A stretch of DNA of 64,000 nt from Parelaphostrongylus tenuis (taxonomy: Eukaryota; Nematoda; Chromadorea; Rhabditida; Metastrongylidae): the NCBI GenBank assembly GCA_019055375.1, contig JAHQIW010006477.1, forward strand, positions 62,001-126,000, written 5' to 3'. Positions 34,668 through 45,365 of this stretch are shown here, piece by piece. Within the stretch, counting starts at the first letter, position 1; each line of letters begins with the position of its first letter. A program made the position numbers and the translations under genes. The notes beneath the pieces were generated by a model, which made no database searches, was not told where the DNA came from, and was given only the letters and a program-made list of their open reading frames with translations.

Positions 34668-34830
34668 AAAAATTCACCTCAGGCGCGAGTTGAACTCGCG
34701 TTTCACCCTTATAGGGAGCGCATGCTATCACTACGTCACCAAGGCATACCGCTTTGCGCCACTTTTTCTTCGATATGAACTATCGAAGTCGTCAGTAATT
34801 AACCCTTGACGAGTTTGTTCTGGTAAGCAC
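34668..34830 (-). repeat. tRNA-like foldback element (family A), one half with linker
   Basis: As seen on plus, GCGCGAGTTGAACTCGCGTTTC, then GCATGCTATCACTACGTCACC, is a reversed family A module. It is followed by the linker CTTCGATATGAACTATCGAAG and TTGACGAGTTTG. Confidence 0.7.
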
Positions 34831-36465
34831 ATTTTGACACTGAACTCAGTTGAACTGACAGTTCGGGTCAACATATTTCCAATGACTTATGTCTTCGGGT
34901 TAACACATTTCAAACAATACTGCTTTCTCAGAAAAGACAAAAGATGCCACAAAAAGCAGAAAAAAATTCGACCATATTTATGGCAAATAAAAGTATTCAA
35001 AGTATTTTTGTATCAGAGTCATACGTTCTAAGAGGGAACAGCAAGCCAACGTGGCTATTTATAGACTGAGTACTTTTCCGCTATCCGTACCCCGCTTCAA
35101 CCCCTAGAAAAAAACCTCCTTTCTGTGGTCATTTTTGAAACCTGAATAATCATTCGATAGCAAATGAATTAAATTGATGTATTTTATTTCCAAAATGGTT
35201 TTATGATTGTGTCTGATTGATTGATTGATTGATCATGATCGACAGCAAAAATTATGTTTTCATCCAAATACTTCTTGCTGTACAGAGCTGTTTCTTTGAG
35301 CTTCTAGTAAGTAATCAATAGATCAAATTTCGCGGATTCCATTGATGCATTTGGTTTTTGAGAGAGGCTTCTTGGTACGCTGTAATCATTCAAAGAGATT
35401 GGATTTCGCAAATTTGGCATTGCAAAAAACCACGGTGATTTGGTGTTGATGTTTCACTACGCAAAACTCAACGCTATTTTGGCTACTGTAGCGCACTGGA
35501 AAGTCCTTGTTGAACAGAGCACAGTGTTGAAATCGACGAGCTAGAGTGTCGAATATAGGAATGAGAACAGAATTTTATTTTCGCTGTTACACGCACCAAA
35601 AAGTCTGTTTTAAAAATCAATTACGTCATTGGATTCCTTGGGATTTGATCTATCGATTGATTATTGAAGTCTAGAGAAATAGCCTTCTTCAACGAGAAAT
35701 GTTTGAATGAGGAAGAGAATTTAATTTTCGCTATTTTAGCACAATAACGAAGGCATTTTGAAAGTAAATAAACCGTTCAAATTCTATTGATTTAGGCTAT
35801 CGAAAGATTAGTAGGACTTCAAGAAAACCTTGAAATTGCCCTTTTCCTGAGGAGTCACAACAAAGCACGGATAACAGAAAAAAACCACTGAATGCCTCTA
35901 TGAAGGGTATTTTTGTTGTCATAAAGAAAACCTACGTTGTAGATCAAAGGCAGCCCAAGAGTAGATCAAGAACCGCCTTTTGGAGCAAACCCTTAAAGCG
36001 GCGCAGTCGCACAGGACTTCATGAACTTCATCAAGGCCTAACTAAGACCGTGAAGAGCCACAAAGCTTTATGAATAGAGGCTCTCCACGTCGACGAAGAG
36101 ACCCGGATGTTAAGAGGAGAAGGCGAAGACACTACGAAAGATCGGCGATATCCAATGGGGGGAGAGGGGACGGGGCCCAATTATTTCGTAATTTCACGGG
36201 TGACACCTTCACGTGGACCGAATGAATACGATTAACCCAATTATTAACGAATAAACCCAGGCGGTCAATAACAACGACGACGTCGCTCGCTGTGACCTCA
36301 TCAGACCACCTAATATATAAGGACGACACTCCACATTACGCCATATTGATAGTATGTCAATTGTTTTGCGAAAGTCCGTTGGATATTATTGTTGGTGCCG
36401 AGACATTCAAATCCTCTTCAGTCATCTGTCGGACATCGCCGGAGTTATTAGACCAGGTGCTAGGC
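34831..36465. other. No gene recognised
   Basis: (TGAT)n runs at about 35214-35234. R1-like blocks are at about 35290-35400 (TTTGAGAGAGGCTTCTTGGTACGCTGTAATC type) and in inverse at about 35580-35800. The rest is without a recognisable gene. Confidence 0.4.
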
Positions 36466-36662
36466 AAATACTTATATATATATATATATATATATTTCAT
36501 ATACGTAATTGTGTATGCGTTTCTATATGTTTATGCATGTGTATATTAATAGATCTATATAAGTGTTTATATGCTTACGTATAGGTATGTACATTGACAT
36601 ACACGTGTGTATGCGTTGTGTGTATATACACGTACATATATATTAAATGTACAAGTATGACT
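36466..36662. repeat. (AT)n and GT/AT-rich microsatellite
   Basis: Pure TA repeats at 36470-36496 grade into TATATACACGTAC-type alternating purine-pyrimidine sequence. This explains the Ile/Tyr-rich open frames here. Confidence 0.9.
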
Positions 36663-36663
36663 C

Positions 36664-37733
36664 CGCCGTCTTTTGCTGTAGTAATGACAAGAATTAAGAT
36701 ATGCAAAGTCTTTTGTTTGAAAGTGTGTTAGAAACGTTGATTACTTATGTCTCTTTTATATTCAAAATATCTTATATGGTAGTTTTTATAAGACTTCGAA
36801 AACGACGACTTTTGTACCCGAAAAACGCTATCTGCGAGAACTTTACTTTTATTTATTATTCAAAAGTAACCGAAATCGCTTGTTGGTTATAGTATCATTG
36901 AATTGCGCATTTTCTTGCGAACATTTTGGTAAACAACTTGCCTATACTTGTTTTGATATAGAGCTGTCGTGGGAACAAATTCGCTTGCTACTACTCATGG
37001 ACGAATGGCGCATAGGGGAAAATGCTAGTGAAGCGGCGCACAAGATTGGAGGGGGCTTGGGACGATGATGCGGCTTCAGAAAGGACGGCTGGGAAGTGGT
37101 TAGCGAAGTTTAGAGCTGGAGAGAACAGTCTGGAGGATCAGTCGCGCTTGGGCCATCCACAGGAAACTTCATTAGTCTTGCGCGCCGCCTCATAAGCATT
37201 TTCTCTACGCGCCTTTTTTTGCATGAGTAGCAAGCGAATTTGTTCCCACGACAGCTCCATCTTAGAGGAAGTATGGGGAAGTTGTACATCAAAATGTTCG
37301 CAAGAAAATGAGTAATTGAATGATGTCATTTGCATTACAAAAATGACATTAGGAAGCCTAAACGGCACGAATGTCGCTATTTTGCTGCATGTAAATGGTG
37401 GAATTCATGTTGGAAAAACCGATCGACAACGTCATATAACAGCTGAGGTGGAAGGTTTTAAGGAGATTTTACTTTTTTCGTCTTACTCTCTTGACCTTTC
37501 ATCCTCAGATTACCACTTGAAATTACCAGGTTTAAATTACAAATTAGCAATTAAAGAATTGGCGTTTTTCGGGTGCCATAGTCGTCATCTTCACAGTCTT
37601 ATAAAAACTGTCATATAAAGTCATTTACATTCAAAAAGCATATAAATAAACAGCGTTTTTTTTTTACACGCTCTAAGCAAAAAAAGGAATTTGCATAAGT
37701 TTATTTTTACTTTTGTTACAGCAAAAAAAGAAT
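36664..37733 (+). mobile_element. Mariner derivative with internal inverted duplication
   Basis: The ends are inverted: CCGTCTTTTGCTGTAGTAAT near 36668, and TGTTACAGCAAAAAAAG near 37714. Plus-strand coding remnants include the N-terminal helix-turn-helix, ELSWEQIRLLLLMDEWRIGE (about 36963-37022), then in another frame ERTAGKWLAKFRAGENSLED (about 37080-37140). The catalytic end is LLHVNGGIHVGKTDR and SLDLSSSDYHL (about 37380-37520). The first catalytic Asp of the LLHDN motif is Val here. At 37180-37330 the N-terminal region is repeated on the minus strand (MELSWEQIRLLL). It is inactive. Confidence 0.8.
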
Positions 37734-37769
37734 TGGTGGGATCATTATTTTGCGCCTATTATGTAAAAT

Positions 37770-38080
37770 ATCATATATATATATATATATGCATGCATGT
37801 ATCATATAGATCTATGTGTATATATATGTACATATTTGCGCCTGTGTAAATATATACACATATGCACACGGATATTTATAAATATGCATCGTATATATGT
37901 GTATATAATTATGTATATATATGACCATAAGACTACTGGGCATCTATATGTACGTATATACAGTATGTGCATATCCAAATGCATTTCTTCCTGTACATGT
38001 ATCAATATGAGCATATACATGTGTAAGTTGTGTATGACATGCGTATATATGCGTATATCTTAGGATATATGTACGTGTAT
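37770..38080. repeat. AT/GT-rich microsatellite
   Basis: (AT)n at 37773-37790 is followed by about 280 bases of imperfect ATATGTGTATAT-type repetition. The Ile/Tyr/Cys-rich frames on both strands are products of this. Confidence 0.85.
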
Positions 38081-38399
38081 GCCTGTCTTATTGTGGTTCC
38101 ACGAAAACAAAAGAGAGCAAGTGTGAGATATGTTTGAATAGCTGTTGTATCGGTGTGTTCGCCTTTTTCAAAGTCTAAAAAGATAGGGTTGTCTACGATC
38201 GTCAATCAACCAAGCACCTCCATTACTTTTTCGTAGAATAACAGAGTGATATTTTGGCTCTTTAGTAAAGACTTTGAGCTATCGAACAATGTCATGGTCA
38301 AGAGATAGGCGGCATCTTGCTTTACTTATTTATCTGTGCTAAAACTGAATTTATCTCTGTAAACGCCCTGTAGTTGTCCAGTAATGTTGATTACAAAAA

Positions 38400-38480
38400 G
38401 TAGACCGCATAACGGGAGTTGAACCTGCGATTCATTCTTTTCGGCAACGTCTGCTCACCACTGCATTACCGAGACTTTTT
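38400..38480 (-). repeat. tRNA-like module (family A), isolated
   Basis: Seen on plus as AACGGGAGTTGAACCTGCG, then TGCTCACCACTGCATTACCG, the reverse of the B-box and A-box order. No tail or partner is clear. Confidence 0.55.
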
Positions 38481-38580
38481 AATCACGACTTAGTTTGTTC
38501 AAGAAACGGTTAGATAAAAATTTTTGCCGACCCTGCAGGATTATCGGAAGTGGTTCTTTGACGAGTAAGTAGGGAGTTTG

Positions 38581-38591
38581 CTTCTTTTCAG
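38581..38591 (+). promoter_or_regulatory. Probable spliced-leader trans-splice acceptor of the LZIC gene
   Basis: A T-rich CTTCTTTTCAG is followed by a single A and then the ATG at 38593. No coding exon upstream is apparent. Nematode trans-splice acceptors have this form and often lie within a few bases of the start codon. Confidence 0.65.
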
Positions 38592-41500
38592 AATGGCCGA
38601 TGCAGTGCTTGTGGAAAATCTGCAAAAGCAAGTGGATCGACTGATACATCAGTTGTGCGATATTGAGGAGGAGAAGTTCGTGGGTATTTTCTTGACATCG
38701 TAAAAAGTGACCGCATCTCAACCTATTGATAGTTTTGGCCTCTTTCGAACTTTCCAGCACAATTCCTTTGATTTAATCCTTTTTAACGCTTTGTTTGCAT
38801 GGAGACAAGGCCTTTTTCCGCCTTCTCCCAGGCTTTTAGTAGCCATTCGATAGCTTAAATCTCGATGAGTCTGAAAGTGTGTTTGTTTCTTGAGAATGCC
38901 TTCTTAGTACAATGCAGCTTATTTGCTGACTGATGGTTGAGATGCTTCTTTGCGAGAGTCTCGAGCTAAAACAAATTTGACTTCAGATTCACCAAAATTG
39001 ATACTATCAAATAGTTACTAAAAAGCTGTCAAAGGGCCATTCACAAGCTTTGACTGAGCAAAAATGTCCGTCGAATGTGAGACATGATCACCTTCTCGCT
39101 GCTACAGCGCTTCAAAAAGGCTATAGTATTGAATTTCAAAAAAAACCTATAGTACTGAATTTGCCGATATTTAAGCTTTAAAATGACCACTTGAAGTCTG
39201 AAGAAACAAAGTAGACTTTGTCTTCAAAGAGTTGGGAAATGGTTTGAAATTAAAGAAGTGTGTCGTCTTTTCTTTTTCTTTTTGAATTTGTGTCAAATCA
39301 ATTTTTTGTCGCGCTAGGTTTCAACTCAAAGGTTTTCCATTCTCACTTAATTAACTATTTCAAGGTCCAATATGGATCCGCAAGAGTATGAAGAACTTAA
39401 ATTGGAGACGATGGAAGAGCTGAAGGTGATTTCCATGTTTGTTTTACCACATAGTACGCGCGATACGCAGGGAAATATTGCCCTGGCCAATCTTTATAAC
39501 TGTTAATCTCTTTATTAGCTTATCTATCTCTATTTTTACTTATCTCACGACTCATCATCATAGTTTTTCGGGCGGATCCCTGCATTTCTTGAATCCAGCC
39601 GTCACAAGTCTTCGAGAATTTGACGTGTTACTACGACCTCTGCTCGAGGATTTCGTCTTCTATATGGATTTTGTGGAATACTCGTCGAGACGATTCCTTG
39701 CGGTCTCGATGATAGCCGGTCTGATGCGTACATGTATTTAGTTGATTTATAGCAAGGGAGTGTTGAGAGGGTAGCGAACTAGGTATCGCTCATCAAATCG
39801 CTTTTCGATACACTGCATCACAAACCACTCACCACCCGGCCCCCATCTATATAGCTTCAGCTATGAAAGGGGGTCGTGTTCATTTCAATCACAATGTCTC
39901 AGTACAAAGTGTAACTTTCGTTAGCTATTTATCCTGTAGCTCTAAGTAGTTGCTTTCGGCAGTTTCCTCTCAAGAAATTGTTGAGGCAAATGATAGTCGT
40001 ATCATACGGAAGCTTTGAGAAAGATAGGTGGGTTAGCGACGATTAAGGTCGAGCAAAGAATTGTTATTAAGGTAAACTCTTAGCTATTTCTGATAACACG
40101 GGAGGCTCGGAGCTACCTTGGAAGTCCAAAACATGGCCGCAAATCCACCGTTCAGCTAACCTTGAGTGTTTTTCAGGGGTGAGTGTTAATTGATATTTTG
40201 GCCATGGGAAACTTCAGTTGAGCAACAGTAGTAGAAGAAGTAAGGTGAAGGTCACGTAGACCACTCAATACAAGGCCATGTATCTTGCAATCGATAGCGG
40301 TAGGTTTATATCTTACTTGAAGGACATCTGAAATGAAAAGGAGCTTTACGATTGGCAAAGATGAGACTTTCATGACCATTCCCTGACATTGCGTTAAGCG
40401 ATGAATTTGGTTGTGGTGGAAACTGTTGGACGACAAGAGAGCTACATAATTTAGAAGGGTAGTCGTCTAAGTACTTTGTCCTCACACCATCATAGGCAGT
40501 GAGTTCTTCAGGCACAGATCTGACGGTGTTATGATCACCTATTGCGGCCATCAAAGATTCTTTGGTATGGTGAATTCTTCCGTTATGAAGTTATGAATAG
40601 GAATCTTCTTGGATATATCCACATTGAGATTTTCCACTATTCAGCTGGTACGAGAGTTCAGTGATGTTTTTATTGAAAATTATGAGTGTGGCCGCGTGGT
40701 TGTGATGCTACTGGCGGCGCGCGGGCCGAACTACACCTTCCAGCACTCTCCGACATTCACCAACGGAGGACCTATGGAACCACACCAGGTTGTCCTTGAG
40801 ATTACAAGTAGATGCAAATAATTAGTGTTGTACAACGTTCAAGAAGAAAACGAATTGAATGCCAAAAGAAGTGGGATCCCTACAATGGAAACAAAGGACT
40901 ATGAAGACGGATTAAAAAAGTTCCAAAAAAAATCATGAGTATTAACCTCAACTCGTTTGATCAACGCTGAAAAATCGTTGTTTAGATACCAAGGACAGCG
41001 CTGAAGCATTTCTTGCTATGGGATGAGGTAATGATTTAGCACAGTGGTTAGTGATCGAGTGTACTGAGAAATTGACGTGGTAAGCGATACGCTGGTTCTA
41101 TCCCTCCCCGATTCTTTTATGCAGTTAATCAACTGAGAACGCATTGGCTCTCTGCTTCGAAGATTTTAAAGATTCTTGTCTCAACCAGCATTCGACGATA
41201 TCCACGAAGAAGATGAGCGGTCGAAACAGTATGTGAATATCCGAAAACCTTTGTAGAAGATGGCTGAGGGAGCGAATTGAATGCAAAAATGTTAGATCCG
41301 CGCAGTAAGCAGTGATAATGCGTTGTGTAGAAATAAACTTGTGAGGCGAACTTATACCCTCTCTGACGAGTACAGAATGCAGTTCTAATGTTAAGCTCTT
41401 CAGATGAAAGTACGTCTCGTTAGTCCCCATTCTCAATCATTCTAAGATCTGGGGCATCACTCAGTAGTTGCTTTGCCAGCTTCGTCGTAAATGTTTCGAG

Positions 41501-43606
41501 CCGATTATTGGCTTTGCATCTGATTATGGATTGATTTTGTACAAATTTGAAGAAAGGATTAGAAACTGTATATTAATTATCCAGGTATTAAATTGTTTTG
41601 ACATCTAAATGAAAACTAATTCTAGTACATATGTTGCCGTTTACTAAGAAAAATAAGTTCGTTTCATCAAGTTTATCCCAGGACCTCAGTAGATCGTTGG
41701 AGAAAATGACTGGTGGGGATATCACGTCGACAGACAATCTGACAGCTACTCGTATGGTAAGATTGTAGTAAATGAAATTATTTTTGTTTCAAATTTCAAG
41801 TTGTCTTTGACTGTGTTATAGTCAAGGAGGACTTATTCCACGTAGAAAACAAAATGTACATCAGCAAAAGACTTTCATATGACCACATTTAATGGTAGTA
41901 TGATGCTATAACTATGGAACTAATATTGTTGGAGTGGTGTGCAAATGTATCTCTGACGGGAAACGAACCCGCATTTCACCCTTTTCAGGAGACAATGCTA
42001 GCCTATCACACTACGGGGCCCCTGTTTTGCTATAACTCTTTCTGCGGTATGACGGCATAAATGGGTTCACTGATACGTACTTGCCAAGCCAAGTTGATGG
42101 TCGGTTGCTGATAGATCGATACCTTGTATCGCAGAAAAAGTGTTTGGAGAGGAGCCCCGTAGTTTATTGTGTTATCACGGTGCTCTGAAGAGGGTGAGAT
42201 ACAGGTTCGCTCGTAGAGGTTCAAAAATTTGCATATCACTCAGCATTATTGAATTTATTGTGTGCATCGTACCTGCCATTTGGTTTGATTTCTCCTCAAC
42301 CATCTAACATATCGGTATAGGGTTCTAAAACCCTACACGCAGTATAGAATCTAAGGTGTTTTTCCCTCTTCCACTTCCATTGGCATTCAATTTTATGCTA
42401 CTGTCGCACTGACATCTCTTACAGGCCGTGAGAGCTGCCATTAGTCAAACGTTACGAACTCCTGCGATTTTGGCCATGTTTGCGAGAAAGCAACCTATTG
42501 CACTGAGGCAGAGGCTGATGTTGGTACGTGGCTCTCAAATGTTCTTGTTCTGCTCTAACTCAAGACTATGGAAATTGCTGATTTATCTTCATGTTCTGCA
42601 AATTCTCTAGGCGCCTGTGAGTGGCTGAAGGGGGTACAATTCTTTCACCTCCTCCCATTTTCCAGTCCTGTGGCGGGCCTTTTTCTTTTTTCTGGGTCTT
42701 TAGACGTCATTCCATAATTTGAATCTCTGCGCTTCGATAGTATGCGTGATTTTTGAAGAGGCCTTGTGCTCTGCAGCAGCGAAATCATAATTGAGCTCCG
42801 TCTTGACCTGCACTATCACGCATCTCTCACATCTCCTTGCGTGCCCAGGGATCGCAAGGCCGCCAATTTCGTTATCTGTATGAAGATTTATTTTTTTTCG
42901 TAGAAATTTGTAGAGTCTCCGTGATAGAAGTGTGTAAGAAACTTGGCTTGTTCTAGAAGCTTAGGCTTCTATTTTCATCTTATGTTGCTGAGTAAACCTG
43001 CTATAAAACCTGAGCCTGGAATTAGGAGTGCGATACTTAATGTTCTTCTCGCTTTTCCAGCGCCGTATGAAAACCTTTTTGTAAAGTCAAATTTAGCCCA
43101 ATAATCATAAAAATTTATACCTTAAATAAATAACAACTGAAAATGTGTCGAAAGACCATCTACAAAGCCCAGAAAACATGCGCATTGAGTGTGTAAGATA
43201 AACCAGTATTCTGCTGCTGCAACGCTCTGTGGAGGCTTTCAGAGGAGTAAAAACTATAGTATTGAAATTTCCGAGATTCAAACTTTTGAATGACTACTGT
43301 CCAAAAAAAAAAAGACCTCTTTTGCAAGGAGTTGGAAAATGTATCAGGATAAAAGAGTTGCCCTCTGAGGTGTGTATCTGTGTAATCGTATTGCTTTAGT
43401 TAGACCATGACTTACGTATGCACAAGCTGTCTGAGAGCAAGTATGATGCGCAGAAAGTGGAAATATTAACAGCACTGGTCAACTTGAATGAGGAGCTTTT
43501 GGAAGAAGAAAGGACGTTTCTCCAACAAAAACAACTGAAAACTCTACCACGGTTTGATCTGGAAGAGACGTCAGGGAATATAACTTGTCAGCGTAGTCTT
43601 CAGTAA
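38592..43606 (+). CDS. lzic: LZIC-like protein with ICAT (CTNNBIP1-like) domain, complete
   Basis: A small protein with an N-terminal coiled coil and a C-terminal ICAT-homologous domain. ICAT itself blocks beta-catenin/TCF binding; the partner of LZIC proteins is not settled. Exons are 38592-38675, 39365-39425, 41682-41756, 42425-42523 and 43400-43606 (TAA). The ATG is at 38593, and the phases agree to give 174 residues (human LZIC has 190). Hallmarks are LQKQVDRLIHQLCDIEEEK, EYEELKLETMEELK, AISQTLRTPAILAMFARKQP, LRMHKLSESKYDAQ and KVEILTALVNL. The acceptor CTTCTTTTCAG lies one base before ATG, fitting spliced-leader trans-splicing. The first donor (GTTCGT) is atypical. Introns are filled with foldback and tRNA-like repeats. 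The next gene starts about 1.8 kb downstream on the same strand. Confidence 0.92.
38790..39240. repeat. Foldback repeat R1, opposed arms, intronic
   Basis: The left arm 38810-38920 (CTTTTAGTAGCCATTCGATAGC, CTTGAGAATGCCTTCTTAG) and the right arm about 39000-39230 (ACTATCAAATAGTTACTAAAAAG, CGCTTCAAAAAGGC, TTTAAGC) are inverted relatives. It lies in LZIC intron 1. Confidence 0.6.
39630..39850 (-). repeat. tRNA-derived repeat (family C), intronic
   Basis: The body (CTCGAGGATTTCGTCTTC, CGTCGAGACGATTCC) precedes the tRNA-like end as seen on plus (AAATCGCTTTTCGATACACTGC, ACTCACCACCCGG). The 100-codon open frame over it is a repeat by-product. Confidence 0.6.
40685..40775 (+). repeat. tRNA-like repeat (family D), intronic
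   Basis: GTGGCCGCGTGGTTGTGATG, then GCGCGCGGGCCGAACTACACC and CACTCTCCGACATTCACCAACG, match the order in the copy at 50446-50530. Confidence 0.55.
41030..41440 (+). repeat. tRNA-derived repeat (family C), full length, intronic
   Basis: The head is at 41035-41110 (TTAGCACAGTGGTTAGTGA, ACGCTGGTTCTATCCC). It is followed by GTTAATCAACTGAGAACGC and the body with CCAGCATTCGACGATATCC, GAAGAAGATGAGCGGTCG and TGTTAGATCCGCGCAG. It is one of the longest copies here. Confidence 0.65.
41900..42275. repeat. Palindromic tRNA-like foldback element (family A), both halves, intronic
   Basis: The left tail TTGTTGGAGTGGTGTGCAAAT mirrors the right tail ATTTGCATATCACTCAGC. Modules at about 41955-42030 (minus) and 42150-42230 (plus) point outward. 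The linker contains GTCGGTTGCTGATAG. It lies between LZIC exons 3 and 4. Confidence 0.75.
42640..43350. repeat. Foldback repeat R1, opposed arms, intronic
   Basis: The left arm 42680-42800 (TTTAGACGTCATTCCATAATT, TTTTTGAAGAGGCCTTGTG) is mirrored near 43210-43340 (GAGGCTTTCAGAGGAG, AAACTTTTGAATGACTACTG). It fills most of LZIC intron 4. Confidence 0.55.
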
Positions 43607-45365
43607 AGTTGTTACACCACCTATACATTTTCACATAGTTCTCAAAAATGTCGATTGTCAGTAGTCTGAAATGATCTGTTTAGCTGCTTGTTTCGAAATT
43701 TCATTTTGGCATGCTTGTGAATGTACTACGCAGTGATATAGAGATCCTCTCATGACTAAAAGCATGTGAAAAGAGATTCTTTAATGAATGAGAAGATTTT
43801 CGAGGTTTTTTCCTTGTTGATTAAACCTGTAACACAAGGTTGTTGATAGAAATTTTATCCGGCTAGCGATTCGGCGTGCTTCGTCTTCTTTGAATTCGAT
43901 AACTCGAGTCGATCCTCCACTGTTAACCATCCTCGTTGTGGATCTTCGACTTCGTTCGTTTCAATCGAACCTCCCCTCGGTGGAGCACCGCTCAAATGAA
44001 TCACCTCACTCAGCGGATGTCCTTATGTACAAGATGAAGCGTACGATAACTGCCTAATCACTTGTTGATAGTATATTAATCGACATCGAGGACTAACGAC
44101 AGTAGGACAGTAGGCGATCGTCTGGAAACATCGGCTCTGAAAGAAAGCGAAGCGCGTCGAAACTTCAGCATGTAGAAGTTTCATTAACAACCTCATGCTA
44201 CAGGCTTACCTACAAAGGAAATATGGTTGAGTTATATGCCGAGGTCAAAAAAAAGTCGGTTTACAATATTTTTTCGAGGTAGTTTAGAATTTCTCAGTGT
44301 CATGACGTTCATATAATAGCAGCTTCTATATGCTTCAGCTCTTTGAATGGTACTTGGACTTGTTATGAGCCTTTTCTAGGATGATTCGTTGGTAAATTGT
44401 TTCTAGCAATCTTTGTCACTTGTGATATTCGATATGTCTTCTTACTTAGTTAAGAAATTCCGTTTAGAAGAAAAAATCATTTTTCTTTTACTTGTAGTTC
44501 AATGGTTTGCCCTAGTAAACGTAATTATTCATTACGCAATGTGTTGGTATCCCGCTCCAATCAAGGCTCTTCGTACTGTTATTGTGGAATTTTCAGCATG
44601 TAAAACTTTTTTCGTGAATCTTTTAGGGCCTGTGTTTTTCATTCTTTCATGTGATTAATGAGTTTGTTATTCATGAATTTTTGTTGTAACGTGCTCCATA
44701 CAATATTTGTTCCATCAAAATGAGTTTATTTCTGAGTACACTGTGCCTTCCATTCATCGATTGCCATGTAAAGTTACTTTTTAATATATATCTAGTGGGC
44801 GGTCTTGTCAACTACCTAACACGTTTGTCATGTCGTGTCCTTTTCTAAGTTCCTAGGGATTGTCCAGCCTCTAGGTCACGGGTCGGTTGATTGCTCGGCA
44901 GACACATTATGCTGAGCAGCTACACATGAAGAAACTCACAATTAAAAGAAGCAGCGCCAGTAATTACCAGTTCTATAGAATGTGCTCGCACGGTGGTGAT
45001 TTTCTCCCTGACCAAGAACTGCGCGGGCGTGAACATCTAGAAACATCGTGCCGCTAATACTGAGGAGCATTTAGAAAACACTGTACTATTGCATAAATGA
45101 GATTATCTGGGGCAACATGCTTCGCTGTGGAGATCGACTGCTTCAATACTAATGAACACGTAGTAAAAGCCTAAAAAAGAAGCTTAAAGCAAATTTATGT
45201 GAAATATAGCCACTTAATCTACAAGAATTCTTTATAGCCATTTAATCTATAAGAATTCTTTATTTTACGCTGTCGTAGCAGTGTTATGATGTTAAAGCTA
45301 TATATTCAAAAAGGGTACTACAGGCACTTAGTCTGAAAAAAATTCATCACGCTTTAAATTGTTAG
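43607..45365. other. Intergenic region between LZIC and the WW gene
   Basis: No polyadenylation signal can be fixed with confidence. The 81-codon frame at 44413-44658 is hydrophobic but has no motif, acceptor or partner exon. A 24-base block ending in AAGAATTCTTTA is repeated at about 45216 and 45238. A degenerate hammerhead-like string lies at about 44136-44166. Confidence 0.4.

Noticed and set aside
36245..36305. Minus-strand CTGATGAGGTCAC with a distant TGACC
   Set aside because: Stem II could close, but GAAA is absent and there is no cleavage triplet or stem I.
44136..44166. CTGAAAGAAAGCG...CGTCGAAAC hammerhead-like string
   Set aside because: The core has an inserted base, stem II is weak, and stems I and III cannot be formed.
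44413..44658. 81-codon hydrophobic open frame
   Set aside because: No family motif, no signal of splicing and no partner exon. AT-rich hydrophobic frames of this size arise by chance.
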